DNA of 64,000 bases from Bacteroidales bacterium (GCA_027064095.1 JAMOQI010000036.1:31812-95811), one strand, 5' to 3'; shown: positions 27,371 through 37,904, numbered from the stretch's first letter. Program-made: numbers and translations. Notes: generated by a model not told the origin, from the letters alone.

Positions 27371-29008
27371 TTATGGGTTAATTCTAGATTTATATACTCC
27401 CTTTGCTGATAATTCTAAAGATATCTTATAATCACTATATATCTTTATTATTTTAGTACCATTATCATATGTAGTAGATACTGAATTCACAATTATATAT
27501 TTTGATTCTTTAAACTTAATCAACTTATCATTTGATAGCTTAATAGTAGTTAATTTATGTGCGGGGATATTCGTTCTATAAGCGGGGGGAGGGCCAATAG
27601 TGGCAGCGTCTACAATTTGTGAAACTCCTTCGAATAAAGAGTCGTAAATTACTTTATTTGAGTCTGCAAAATAAATCTGAAGTTTAGATTCAACGGGGAA
27701 ATAATTCTGAGCATTTAGATTTATATCAATACTCTCAATTTTATCCCAATCAAAAGAGTCACTAAAGTCAACTTTAGATGTGTCGTTTAATGTAAAATCT
27801 AATGCTCTACCATATAGTGGAATTTCTAATTCCGCACTGATATTTACCTTGCTGGTATCAAGAATAAAATTTGGCAATATTACATTAGTAGGATTACTTA
27901 GAATCGTACCGGAGTAAACCAATTTTTCAGGATTAAAATCTATTACATCAACGATATTAGAGTTGTCTTTGTTAAATATGAATGCAGTTGTATCGCTATT
28001 TCCTACATGGTTAAAGTCAGGGTAATTAAGTGATAATGTTGGTAGCAAATTACTTATGATATCTTTTGAAATTCCATCTCTTTCTACATATAGGTCATTG
28101 AATGTCATGTCCATTGGTAATCCATAACTGTTCTTAAAACCAAGAGTAAGAATTGGGTCTTCTATAAATATTTGTGTGTAGTGAAGATTATCAAAAAGAC
28201 TAATTGGTATTTTAGTTTCATTTACAGTAATTGTATGTTGATGAAAATAACCGTAAGCCTGGTAGTAGTCTAAAGAAGTTATGGATTGTTTAATATTAAA
28301 AGAATAAGGGGAATTATCAGCTCCATTTCCTCTTAATACAAACATTTTAACATATTCTTTAACTTTATTATTAGTGCTTCCATTTGTATTAATACTTAGC
28401 ATATACTCATAAAGCGGAAATTGTTTTGTTATAGTTGTGGAGCTTCCTCCAGTGTATGGAATATTAACTTTTGCCTTAAAAGTTTCTCCTGTTGCGCCAT
28501 ATTTTTTTAGTTGAGGGATTACAATTTCAATATAACTTGTATGATTGATATTTGTTGTTGCCTCAATTGTTAAAATACCAGATTTAATAAGTACACTATC
28601 AATTCTCTGATTGGAGCCGGAATTAAATTCAGGTTCTATAAGCATATATTTTGAAGTGCTGTCACCAGGGAACATTCCAGGAGGGAGAACAAATGGTAAA
28701 ACAGTATCAATACTTTGGTCAGGAATAGTAAAAATTTGGTCTGCAAGATCGGAAATAGTATCACCTATATAAACAAGACTAAGTAATCCATCGGGGTCTT
28801 CTCTCCAAATTTCAGAACTGTTATTTACCAATTTTGTCATATTCAAGTCACCATAAAATAAAGGAGCAGCAATATTTGGATTCCAATCACTGCCAGCTAT
28901 TTTATCTAATTTGAATTTATCTTTATAACACGATTGTAGGAAAGATATAGTCAATACGCTTATTATCAATAGTTTAAAAGTGATTCTGTATTTGCTTTTA
29001 TTATTCAT
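27371..29008 (-). CDS. Hypothetical lipoprotein
   Basis: Lipobox LQSC; long intact ORF directly upstream of the DUF5723-like gene. Confidence 0.7.
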   Translation of the reverse strand: MNNKSKYRITFKLLIISVLTISFLQSCYKDKFKLDKIAGSDWNPNIAAPLFYGDLNMTKLVNNSSEIWREDPDGLLSLVYIGDTISDLADQIFTIPDQSIDTVLPFVLPPGMFPGDSTSKYMLIEPEFNSGSNQRIDSVLIKSGILTIEATTNINHTSYIEIVIPQLKKYGATGETFKAKVNIPYTGGSSTTITKQFPLYEYMLSINTNGSTNNKVKEYVKMFVLRGNGADNSPYSFNIKQSITSLDYYQAYGYFHQHTITVNETKIPISLFDNLHYTQIFIEDPILTLGFKNSYGLPMDMTFNDLYVERDGISKDIISNLLPTLSLNYPDFNHVGNSDTTAFIFNKDNSNIVDVIDFNPEKLVYSGTILSNPTNVILPNFILDTSKVNISAELEIPLYGRALDFTLNDTSKVDFSDSFDWDKIESIDINLNAQNYFPVESKLQIYFADSNKVIYDSLFEGVSQIVDAATIGPPPAYRTNIPAHKLTTIKLSNDKLIKFKESKYIIVNSVSTTYDNGTKIIKIYSDYKISLELSAKGVYKSRINP

Positions 29009-29095
29009 AACAATTTTATTGTTTACTGTTTTTATACAGTTTTATTGTCTTAGTTTAATTTGATAAAAGTAAGATATTTACTAATGCCAAACAAG

Positions 29096-31795
29096 TTAAT
29101 TTAATAAATAGTTGCTTATTACCCTATTTTTAGAACTTATAAGACGAATTTTATTGTCCTGTGTTGCCTCATAAATAGTAAAATTACTACTTGCTGAGTA
29201 TTCCTTTTTTTCAATTAAACCTCCATTATTTGTTATTAATTCAAAGACTCTTTTGTTGATGTTATAAGCTAGAATACTACTGCTGTCAATAGTATTTCCA
29301 TGAAGGCTCTCAACTTTAGGAAATATCTTATCTGCAAAGTTTCTTGTCCAGATAGTATCTCCATTTTGATTAAAGGCGTAAATTGAGTTTTGGTCAAAAA
29401 ACAAGAAATCTTTTTTGTTGTCTTGGTTTACATCAATAAAGTCAAATTTAAAATCAGGGCTAAAATCACCTATTAGTTTTTTATTAACCTGACCATTTGC
29501 ATCTATTTTAATAATTCTGCCAATTCTGTCTGTAGTTATTAATTTGTTAGAGTTTTTGTAGAATTTTGTGTTAATATTATTTGTAAAAGCCAGCCGAGCC
29601 TCTATTCTTGCTTCACCTCTCCTGTTTGAAAATAATACATTGCCGGCGGTATCGGCTAAAATGATAAAATCTTTGGTTCCTAATTTAAAATACTGGACTT
29701 TTGTGTTTACGAGTGCAGGCATTTGTGGGTTTTGCCATCCAATAGTTTCTTCACCTTCTATTTTAAAATTATGAATCTTACCATCAGACATAGGTATTAG
29801 TATTCTGTATTTTTTGTTTTTATCGTAGTCTATCAATGTTAATGGTGCTGTAGCTTCATGGTTTAATGCTATTGGGTAATTTTCAACTTTATTACCATTT
29901 AAATCATATAGATATAAATAGTTTTTCCCATTATACAAAAATTGATGTTTGCCATTCTTATAATAATCCACAATTGCTATATCACCAAGAGGTAGTTCTG
30001 CTACGGGTATTGCCCATGCAATTTGCCCTAAATGATTTATTCTATACATCTGATTATGTTTATCAAAGACAATGAAATCAATTTTTCCTGTTTGATGATT
30101 TTTAAATAAAAATGGGCCCTTCGCAATTGGGTAGTCTAAAGCTACTTGCCACGATACTTTATCAACTTCCTCTTTCCAATCACTTTTATTTATAATTACG
30201 GATGTATATGCTCCTTTATCATCAGATATAAATTCAATGGCTACATCTCCAATATTTTGTAAATTCATCGATGATGATTTTAGGTAATTATTGGTCTCAA
30301 TACTTATAAATTGTTTAGATAATAAATTGAAATAATGCATATTTAAGTACAAAACTACATTAGCCTGAGAACTTAGTTTTGATGCGAAATCACTAAAACC
30401 GTCTCTATTTGCTAAATTTTTCTCAATTAGCATATTATCTATATAATGTTTTAATGTTTGTGGAGAATCTCCAAAAACTATGTAATTGTCATAAGTGCAA
30501 TAATATGTTTGTTGTATTGGAGAGAATAATTCACCAAATACATTTGATAATAAATAGGGTAGAGGGATATAGTGTATTTGGTATGATCTATAAAAAATAG
30601 TATCTGCTTTTGAGTTTTTAAATTCATTAGCGATATTTTCTAATTTCCCCATTGTTTGCATTGCTTCTTTAGTATCATATGTATTAGCGACGGCAAAGGC
30701 TTCTGTCTCTCCAGTATTATCATTAATTAATCCAAATGCTAGTTCACTTTTTATCCAAGGGTAAAAATACTCGTCTACATCTATCATCAAATCAGCTTTA
30801 TAGCTTTGCATAGCCAATTTGTTCTCTGTGTTAAAATTACTAGATTTTCTTATTTCAAAGTATTTATTAAGCTCTTCTGCTCCTTGGTAATAAAGTAATA
30901 ATGTTTGAGCAGGAATATGATTGAATATTTCCACTTTAGGAGCATCGAAACCTTTATATGTTGAAAGTAAGCTTGGTATACTATCATCGCTAAAACTATA
31001 TCCGGAAAGACTTATAGAGTTAGATTGTGAGCTGAAATCTAATGCAGAGTACTGCGATAACTGACGGAGTTGTTTGATTATATCGATATAATCTTTATGA
31101 GAGAAAACAGATATCAGTCTGTATAAATATCTATAATTGATATAAATAGTTGCAGCTGCGTCTTTCCCCCTAATCTTTATTAGCTTATCAATATTGTTCT
31201 TTTTTTCAATATTGCTTGAACTTTCTTCGAGAATGAGTCTTTCTAAAATAGGTTCGTATGTGCCGATGAAGACATTGCTGTGCTCAAACGCAATATAGTA
31301 TTTTTTCTCTTTATTATTATTGTATTTAAACTCGTATATTGTTTTTGATTCAAATTTATGTTTGATTAATTTGCCTAGTTTGCTAAGGTAGTTTTCAAAA
31401 TCCTTTCGAAGTATATTTTTAGAAAAAGAGAAACTTATTAATGGTGTAAATCTATGATGCCCAATAAAGTGTATCGAATAATAAAAAGATGTTTGTATAT
31501 CTTTTTTTGTTATCAGATTGTTTATTTCATTATTTAAGCTATCTAATTCACTAATTTGATTAGAAAAATCTTGGTCTCTTTCGAATATTTCTGCTAATTC
31601 TGTCGATTTAGCCCATTCCTTTTTTAAGGTAGAATAATTTGAGCCTCCTACTATAAAAGCAGAGTTGTTGGGGATAAGATATAAAGCATCTATAGGCTTC
31701 TCCTTGACTTGTATGTAAAATTGATACCCAAAATATAATCCAGCTGTAATAGTTGCGCCAATAATTACAATAAGTATAAATTTAAAAATCTTCAT
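29096..31795 (-). CDS. Large DUF3352-like protein with C-terminal propeller-like repeats
   Basis: N-terminal TM anchor (MKIFKFILIVIIGATITAGLYFGY); YDKNKKYRILIPMSDGKIHNF and FDFIDVNQDNKKDFLFFDQNSIYAFNQNGDTIW repeats. Start moved to internal Met at 31795. Confidence 0.6.
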   Translation of the reverse strand: MKIFKFILIVIIGATITAGLYFGYQFYIQVKEKPIDALYLIPNNSAFIVGGSNYSTLKKEWAKSTELAEIFERDQDFSNQISELDSLNNEINNLITKKDIQTSFYYSIHFIGHHRFTPLISFSFSKNILRKDFENYLSKLGKLIKHKFESKTIYEFKYNNNKEKKYYIAFEHSNVFIGTYEPILERLILEESSSNIEKKNNIDKLIKIRGKDAAATIYINYRYLYRLISVFSHKDYIDIIKQLRQLSQYSALDFSSQSNSISLSGYSFSDDSIPSLLSTYKGFDAPKVEIFNHIPAQTLLLYYQGAEELNKYFEIRKSSNFNTENKLAMQSYKADLMIDVDEYFYPWIKSELAFGLINDNTGETEAFAVANTYDTKEAMQTMGKLENIANEFKNSKADTIFYRSYQIHYIPLPYLLSNVFGELFSPIQQTYYCTYDNYIVFGDSPQTLKHYIDNMLIEKNLANRDGFSDFASKLSSQANVVLYLNMHYFNLLSKQFISIETNNYLKSSSMNLQNIGDVAIEFISDDKGAYTSVIINKSDWKEEVDKVSWQVALDYPIAKGPFLFKNHQTGKIDFIVFDKHNQMYRINHLGQIAWAIPVAELPLGDIAIVDYYKNGKHQFLYNGKNYLYLYDLNGNKVENYPIALNHEATAPLTLIDYDKNKKYRILIPMSDGKIHNFKIEGEETIGWQNPQMPALVNTKVQYFKLGTKDFIILADTAGNVLFSNRRGEARIEARLAFTNNINTKFYKNSNKLITTDRIGRIIKIDANGQVNKKLIGDFSPDFKFDFIDVNQDNKKDFLFFDQNSIYAFNQNGDTIWTRNFADKIFPKVESLHGNTIDSSSILAYNINKRVFELITNNGGLIEKKEYSASSNFTIYEATQDNKIRLISSKNRVISNYLLN

Positions 31796-32038
31796 TAATC
31801 CGGTTTTATAATGTTTTATGTTGTAAATTACAGAGTTACAATTAATTAATAAGGTATTAGAATCTAAAAATAAATAGTGACTTATCAAAAAATAACAACT
31901 TCAAAGGTAAATAAAAAAGATTACGGATTAGGTATAATTATTATAATAATCTAATAAAAAACAGTAATGTTAAATTGGATTATTTAAAACGGGTTTTAAT
32001 AAAATATTGTACCTTTGGCTTCAAATGTTTATGTAATT

Positions 32039-32731
32039 ATGGATAATAAAACAAATAAAGAACAGATTATAGAATTATTAGCTAGTAAATCTGTATGTAA
32101 GTATAGTGTATTTGACAATACTTATGAGAGTTTTAAAATTATAAAAGGTCTTCTTAATGAAATTGCAGAAGAATTAAAAGTGGAGTTATCTGATAGAAAC
32201 GAGGATATTCCGATACAATATAAGGAGAGGGGGAAGTATGAAGTTGAATTTAAGGTTGCGGGAGATTTGCTTATTTTTAATATGCATACTAATGTTTTTG
32301 AGTTTCCTAAAGCCCACGCTGTTATGCAAACAAAATATGTAAAAGATGATGTTTTAAGGTCGTATTGTGGGGTTATTAGTATTTATAATTTTCTTGCAGA
32401 TTCGTTTAGGTTTAATAGATTGAATGATGTTGGCTATCTTATAGGAAGAATATTCATTAATAAAGATAAGCATTATCTTGTAGAAGGAAAACGGCAATTA
32501 GGTTTTTTGTTTAATGATTTTACAAATCAAAAGTTAACGAAGGAGTCTTTGCGAAAAATCATTGAATCGAGTTTGAAATACTCCATTGAATTTGATTTAT
32601 TAGTGCCTCCATTCGACGAAGTTAAGCTTGTAAGCGTACAAGAGATGAATCAGATTGCTTCAAGTGTAAGTCTTAAAACTGGTAAAAGACTGGGATTCAG
32701 GTATGAAGCTCACAAAAATGATATAAAATAA
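32039..32731 (+). CDS. Conserved hypothetical protein
   Basis: Intact ORF; TACCTTTG promoter element at ~32009 makes the TTG at 32015 unlikely, ATG at 32039 preferred. Confidence 0.65.
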   Translation: MDNKTNKEQIIELLASKSVCKYSVFDNTYESFKIIKGLLNEIAEELKVELSDRNEDIPIQYKERGKYEVEFKVAGDLLIFNMHTNVFEFPKAHAVMQTKYVKDDVLRSYCGVISIYNFLADSFRFNRLNDVGYLIGRIFINKDKHYLVEGKRQLGFLFNDFTNQKLTKESLRKIIESSLKYSIEFDLLVPPFDEVKLVSVQEMNQIASSVSLKTGKRLGFRYEAHKNDIK

Positions 32732-32757
32732 AAAAAACAACTTTTTTTTAAAAAATA

Positions 32758-32788
32758 TTTGGTTGATATGAAATAAGATTTATATTTG
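32758..32788 (+). promoter_or_regulatory. Bacteroidetes-type promoter for tRNA-Glu/rpsT
   Basis: TTTG-N19-TATATTTG. Confidence 0.75.
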
Positions 32789-32824
32789 CAGTCCAATTTT
32801 TAGCTAAAGAAAGCTTGAAATTAT

Positions 32825-32896
32825 GGTCCGTTCGTCTAGGGGTTAGGACGCCAGGTTTTCATCCTGGTAACAGGGGTTCGATTCCCCTACGGACTA
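32825..32896 (+). tRNA. tRNA-Glu (anticodon TTC)
   Basis: Cloverleaf: acceptor GGTCCGT/ACGGACT, anticodon stem CCAGG-TTTTCAT-CCTGG, T-arm AGGGGTTCGATTCCCCT. Confidence 0.97.
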
Positions 32897-32927
32897 CTTT
32901 TTTTTACACGATTTAAACAATGATATA

Positions 32928-33179
32928 ATGGCTAATCATAAGTCTTCAATTAAGAGAATTAGAACAAGCGAAAAGAAAAGAATTCACAATCGTTTTTATG
33001 CTAGAAGCATGAGAACTTTAATCCGTAAATTTCGTGGCTTAACTGATAAAGAAGAAGCAATAAAAAAATTGCCTTCTGTAGTTTCAATTATTGATAAAAA
33101 TGCCAAAAGAGGCATTATTCACAAAAGAAAAGCTGCAAACTTAAAGTCAAAACTATCTAAGATGGTTACTAAGTTATAG
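32928..33179 (+). CDS. rpsT: 30S ribosomal protein S20
   Basis: MANHKSSIKRIRTSEKKRIHNRFYARSMRT...GIIHKRKAANLKSKLSKMV. Confidence 0.97.
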   Translation: MANHKSSIKRIRTSEKKRIHNRFYARSMRTLIRKFRGLTDKEEAIKKLPSVVSIIDKNAKRGIIHKRKAANLKSKLSKMVTKL

Positions 33180-33200
33180 GCAGATTAAAATATTTTGTTT

Positions 33201-33236
33201 AGCCCACTTTAAGTTTTTAAAGTGGGCTTTTTTATT
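33201..33236 (+). terminator. Rho-independent terminator after rpsT
   Basis: AGCCCACTTTAAG...AAAGTGGGCTTTTTT. Confidence 0.9.
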
Positions 33237-33270
33237 TTTAGAATCTATTTTTTCCTAACTTTGCCAAATA

Positions 33271-34149
33271 ATGAGTAGATATATAAAATATATATTATTA
33301 GTATTTATTTCGGCATTTTCATTTTTTGTAATTTCGGCACAAGATGTTGAGCCCAAACGAGATAATAGCTTTGGGTATTGGGATTTAGGAATTAATTTCG
33401 GTATGTATTGTCCGTCGAATTATCATGCCGGATTTTATGATGGTTCGGAATCGAATGTCAATAAGATATCTTATGTGTTTGGAAATAAATATTGGTATAA
33501 CGATATTTATAATGAACTTAATGCTTCTGATACTGTTTTTGTAAGAGAGCTGCCAAAAAATATGGGCTATACACCGGCATTTCAGGTTGGTTTTTATTTT
33601 CGTAGAACATTTGATAATTATTTTGGTGTTTCATTACAATTTGACTATTCAAAGCTTACTGCTGCTGATAAATTTTCTGTTGAAGTAGATCCTGGTTATA
33701 TAGCACAAGAACCTGATATTCGTCTCTATGATATTTGGGGCATTGAAGAAAGAGTTAATATTGATTTATTAGTATCAAGATATTTTAAACTGAAAAATCC
33801 AATGTTTATTCCTTTCTTTGAAGGTGGTATAAATATTAGTAGTACCAGAGTAAAAGAAAATAAAATTAGAATAGAAACATTAGAATATTCTCTTGTAGAT
33901 GTTTATTTATCTGGCAGCTATGTCCCTGGTGCTCCCCAAAATCAATATGTGATTCAACAGGGAGGAATAGGATTAGGGCTTAGTGCGGCATTAGGAGTGA
34001 AGATGAAGTTTAATGACCAAGTTAGTATTGATCCGGGTTTTAGAATATATTTCCAAAAAATAAAACTGGACAATTACAATTTGTTGAAACCTGCTTTTAG
34101 CATTTTTATTAGACTAAGTCTTACAGATTTCTTCACGAGCAATGAGTAA
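33271..34149 (+). CDS. Hypothetical outer-membrane beta-barrel protein
   Basis: Signal peptide (SAFSFFVISAQ); aromatic-alternating barrel-like strands; GIGLGLSAALGVKMKFNDQVSIDPGFRIYF. Confidence 0.6.
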   Translation: MSRYIKYILLVFISAFSFFVISAQDVEPKRDNSFGYWDLGINFGMYCPSNYHAGFYDGSESNVNKISYVFGNKYWYNDIYNELNASDTVFVRELPKNMGYTPAFQVGFYFRRTFDNYFGVSLQFDYSKLTAADKFSVEVDPGYIAQEPDIRLYDIWGIEERVNIDLLVSRYFKLKNPMFIPFFEGGINISSTRVKENKIRIETLEYSLVDVYLSGSYVPGAPQNQYVIQQGGIGLGLSAALGVKMKFNDQVSIDPGFRIYFQKIKLDNYNLLKPAFSIFIRLSLTDFFTSNE

Positions 34150-35032
34150 GAACCCAAAAAATAAAAAATCGGAAACCGCGAGATTAAGTGTTATTTCCAA
34201 TTCTGTTTTAATAATTATAAAAGTTATTGCAGGTCTTTTTGGTGGTTCTGTAAGTATTATTTCCGAAGCTATTCATTCTGGTATAGATTTAGTAGCTGCA
34301 CTAATTGCTTATTTTGCTGTTAAAATCTCTTTTAAACCTGCCGATAAGGAACATCCCTTTGGCCATGGGAAATATGAAAATGTATCTGGAGTTGTAGAAG
34401 CATTGCTAATATTTGCTGCCGCAATTTGGATTATATTTGAGGCTGGCAGAAAGTTCTTTGAAAGCGATAGGATTATAGAAGACAGAGGGTTGGAAGTAGG
34501 AATAGCTGTTATGATCCTTTCTGGTATTATTAATTTTTTCGTTTCTCGCAGATTGTATAAAGTTGCTATAGAGACGAACTCTATTGCCTTAGAGGCTGAT
34601 GCATTACATCTAAAAACTGATATTTATACTTCTCTTGGGGTTGGACTTGGGTTGCTTCTTATTCGCTTTACCGGTTTATATTTTCTAGATCCAATTATTG
34701 CTATTTCTGTTGCTGTCTTTATACTATACGAAGCGTATAAATTATTATTAAAAGCATTTAATCCATTGCTTGATAGTTCTTTGGATGATAAATCTGTAGC
34801 TGAGATTTTGGATGTAGCTGAGAGTAATCTGCCGAAAAATTATAAGATAGATAGTTTTAAAACAAGATATTCCGGTTCTACAATTTTTATTCAATTTAGT
34901 TTATTAGTTCCCTCTGACATGCTTATAAAAGATGCAGTTGAGGTACGTAATAATCTTAGTGCCAAACTAAAAACTGATTACCCTAATGCTGAATTAATAA
35001 TCTTATTGGGCGAATTTAATCAGTGCCAGTAA
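34142..35032 (+). CDS. Cation diffusion facilitator family transporter
   Basis: SVSIISEAIHSGIDLVAALIAYFAVKISFKPADKEHPFGHGKYENVSG. Confidence 0.92.
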   Translation: MSKNPKNKKSETARLSVISNSVLIIIKVIAGLFGGSVSIISEAIHSGIDLVAALIAYFAVKISFKPADKEHPFGHGKYENVSGVVEALLIFAAAIWIIFEAGRKFFESDRIIEDRGLEVGIAVMILSGIINFFVSRRLYKVAIETNSIALEADALHLKTDIYTSLGVGLGLLLIRFTGLYFLDPIIAISVAVFILYEAYKLLLKAFNPLLDSSLDDKSVAEILDVAESNLPKNYKIDSFKTRYSGSTIFIQFSLLVPSDMLIKDAVEVRNNLSAKLKTDYPNAELIILLGEFNQCQ

Positions 35033-35075
35033 GAAAACTCTACAAAATTATATATCTCTCTGTTAGAGATATTTT

Positions 35076-35114
35076 ACTTAATGGTTATAATTATTTGTGG
35101 AAAATCCGAGTTGA
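35076..35114 (+). repeat. Dispersed intergenic repeat, copy
   Basis: ACTTAATGGTTATAATTATTTGTGGAAAATCCGAGTTGA; ~30/39 identical to 61410-61448. Confidence 0.55.
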
Positions 35115-35325
35115 GATATTTTATTTCTAATAATCTGACTTTTTTGTGCAGATACTAATTAGTATAAACACTCTAATGTGGAAAAGTAGCAGTAGTGCCT
35201 CATTAAAACATTGATATTCTTATTATTTTTGAATTTGTATTAATGTATTGTGTTATATTATAATACAATATATAATTTTAAAATTTATTATAATTTTCAA
35301 GTGTAATTATTAATCCGATTTAAAA

Positions 35326-36291
35326 ATGCATATTCGTAAAATATTGATTATTGTAATGCTGTTAATTTCAGTAATTCAGACAATTGATGCACAAAATATT
35401 ACACCACAACAATACATCGAACGCTATAAAATAATAGCTATTCGTGATAGATTCGACTATAATATTCCTGCTGCAATAACATTAGCACAAGGGTTGTTAG
35501 AGTCCGGAAATGGAAATAGTATGCTAGCGGTAAAGGCCAATAATCATTTTGGAATAAAATGTCATAATGATTGGACAGGAAAGCGTATTTATAAGGATGA
35601 TGATGCTAAAGATGAATGCTTTAGAGTTTATAATAGTGCTGAAGAATCTTTTATTGACCATGCCTTATTTTTGACATCTAAATCTAGATATGAGTTCTTA
35701 TTTAGTTATAAGGTAACTAATTATAAAGCTTGGGCTAAAGGTCTGAAGAAAGCCGGATATGCTACTAATCCAAAATATCCTCAGCGACTAATTGATTTAA
35801 TAGAGCGTTATGATTTAGCACAATACGACAGGATTTCTTTGGAGGATTTTAAAAAGATGTTAATATTAAATGGTCAAAATCCTGACACAGTGTTCCCTAC
35901 TGATACCGAAATTATAGAGGCTCCAAAGCAAATAGCAGAATCTGGTCCTCATTCTATACTTTATAGGAATAGAGTAAGGTATATCATTGTTCATGAAGGG
36001 GAAAATATTGTTGATATTGCCAGACTTTTTAATATTAATCCAAATAGTTTATATAGATATAATGACTTAAAAAAGGGAAGCCCTATTCATCCGGGAATGA
36101 TGTTATATCTCCAGCCAAAAAGACGTAAAGGTGATATGAAATTCCATTCTGTTCAAAAAGGGGAAAGCTTGTGGAAAATTAGCCAGATTCATGGTATAAA
36201 ATTACAATGGCTGCTTAAGCGTAATAGATTAAAAATAGACTCGAATATTAAAGCCGGTGATAAGCTATATCTTAAGAAGAAAAAACCTTAA
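35326..36291 (+). CDS. Glucosaminidase-domain protein with LysM repeats
   Basis: IPAAITLAQGLLESGNGNSMLAVKANNHFGIKCHNDWTG; LysM VHEGENIVDIARLFNINPNSLYRYN and VQKGESLWKISQIHGIKLQWLLKRN. Confidence 0.92.
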   Translation: MHIRKILIIVMLLISVIQTIDAQNITPQQYIERYKIIAIRDRFDYNIPAAITLAQGLLESGNGNSMLAVKANNHFGIKCHNDWTGKRIYKDDDAKDECFRVYNSAEESFIDHALFLTSKSRYEFLFSYKVTNYKAWAKGLKKAGYATNPKYPQRLIDLIERYDLAQYDRISLEDFKKMLILNGQNPDTVFPTDTEIIEAPKQIAESGPHSILYRNRVRYIIVHEGENIVDIARLFNINPNSLYRYNDLKKGSPIHPGMMLYLQPKRRKGDMKFHSVQKGESLWKISQIHGIKLQWLLKRNRLKIDSNIKAGDKLYLKKKKP

Positions 36292-36367
36292 TTTTAGAAA
36301 TAGATTAGGTTAATAACATATTTGGATAAATGGTTTTTCTAATAGTAATTTTATTTTTCTAAGAGTC

Positions 36368-37819
36368 TTATTTCTTTACTAAATTTAGATAATTATCATA
36401 AAGATAAAATATATCTTCGACATACTTAAAAGTTTGTTTTCCTCTGCAATAACCATATTTCACTACGGGATCTTTATAGTATTTAGGATTTGATTTCAAC
36501 ACAATAAAAGTGTCAACATTATTGGACCAGGAGTTGCTATTTTTATTATTCTTTTTTGCTAATTTCTGTGCATCTAAGATATGTCCAAGTCCGGCATTAT
36601 ATGCAGCCAGAGCAAACTTAATTCTATCTTCATGACTCACTGTTGTTGAGTCGAATTTATTCTCAAGATATTTAAGATATTTTGTGCCAGCAGAAATATT
36701 TTGCTCCGGATCATAAAGGTTCTTACAGCCAAACTTTTTGGCAGGAGAGGGCATAAGTTGCATAAGGCCTACTGCCCCGGCCCAACTATTAGCATTGGGA
36801 TTAAATCTCGATTCATGGTAAATTACAGCTGTTAATAGTCTCCAATCCCAGCCTATTTTCTTTGAATATTTTTTTATTAAGTCATCATAAGGAGAGAGTT
36901 TTCCACCACGTATGGGTAAATAATCTTTATCCGTATAGAAGCTTTTTTTCTTTGTTTTGAAATATTTTTTTTCTAGTACCGCGAAACGTTTGCTTTTTAT
37001 AAAATGCGTAAGCCAATTATTTATTATATTTAGTAAGGAATCTTCTCCAATAGGTACTGCCCATGCTAGTTTTTGTTCAACACTAAGATTTAAACTATAG
37101 TCGATTCTCGAATCATAGGTTGCATTAGCTTCAGCAACTCTTTTATCACAGACTGTATAGTCAATTTGTCCACTAGATACCATTAGAATAAGCTCTTCCA
37201 TCGTATGATTGCTGTCTTCAATAATTTCAAAATCAGTAAGGCTAATATCCCTAATATGTAATAGGTTCTTCTTGAAAACGGTTCCTTTTTGAATATAAAT
37301 CTTTTTATGGGTAAGCTCACCAATTTTGGTAATATATTTTGCAGAATCAGTTTTTTTCCTGCCTCTTTTTTTTCTTTGTACGAGTACCTGTTTTGTATAG
37401 CCAATTTGGTTTGTAAAATATATTTTAGATTTTCTTTTCTTAGTTTTTGTAATATCCATTGCTATTAAATCAAATTCCTCATTATTGAGTAGTTCAATAG
37501 CTTTCTGAAGATCATCTTCCACCGTTATTTTTAGCTTCCACCCGTTTTGTTTTGCCAAATTTTTAGCAAGGTCATAATGAAAGCCCATTGGTTTTCCTTT
37601 GTAAATAAAATAGCTTGTAGAATTATTATGAGTAAGAACTTTTAGTGTTTTTGTTTTTTTTACCCTGTTAAATGCAATAGTTCTATGAGTAACATTGTTT
37701 AACTTTTCTCCATGTTTTTGTATTTCAGGAATCTTATAAAGGAATATTAAAGCCCCAATTATAATTATAAAGGAAAGAAGCAGCAATAGCTTTTTATGTT
37801 TGTGATAAAATACTTTCAT
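36368..37819 (-). CDS. MltF-like lytic transglycosylase (solute-binding domain + SLT)
   Basis: N-terminal SBP-3-like domain (KTLKVLTHNNSTSYFIYKGKPMGFHYDLAKNLAKQNG); SLT motif AVIYHESRFNPNANSWAGAVGLMQLMPSPAKKFG. Confidence 0.9.
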   Translation of the reverse strand: MKVFYHKHKKLLLLLSFIIIIGALIFLYKIPEIQKHGEKLNNVTHRTIAFNRVKKTKTLKVLTHNNSTSYFIYKGKPMGFHYDLAKNLAKQNGWKLKITVEDDLQKAIELLNNEEFDLIAMDITKTKKRKSKIYFTNQIGYTKQVLVQRKKRGRKKTDSAKYITKIGELTHKKIYIQKGTVFKKNLLHIRDISLTDFEIIEDSNHTMEELILMVSSGQIDYTVCDKRVAEANATYDSRIDYSLNLSVEQKLAWAVPIGEDSLLNIINNWLTHFIKSKRFAVLEKKYFKTKKKSFYTDKDYLPIRGGKLSPYDDLIKKYSKKIGWDWRLLTAVIYHESRFNPNANSWAGAVGLMQLMPSPAKKFGCKNLYDPEQNISAGTKYLKYLENKFDSTTVSHEDRIKFALAAYNAGLGHILDAQKLAKKNNKNSNSWSNNVDTFIVLKSNPKYYKDPVVKYGYCRGKQTFKYVEDIFYLYDNYLNLVKK

Positions 37820-37904
37820 TAAGTGAGCTTTATTATTAAGCGAAGATAATATTTTTATTGATATATTTTTTGCTACTTTTTTATGAAGTCTTGTAATGTG
37901 CGAT

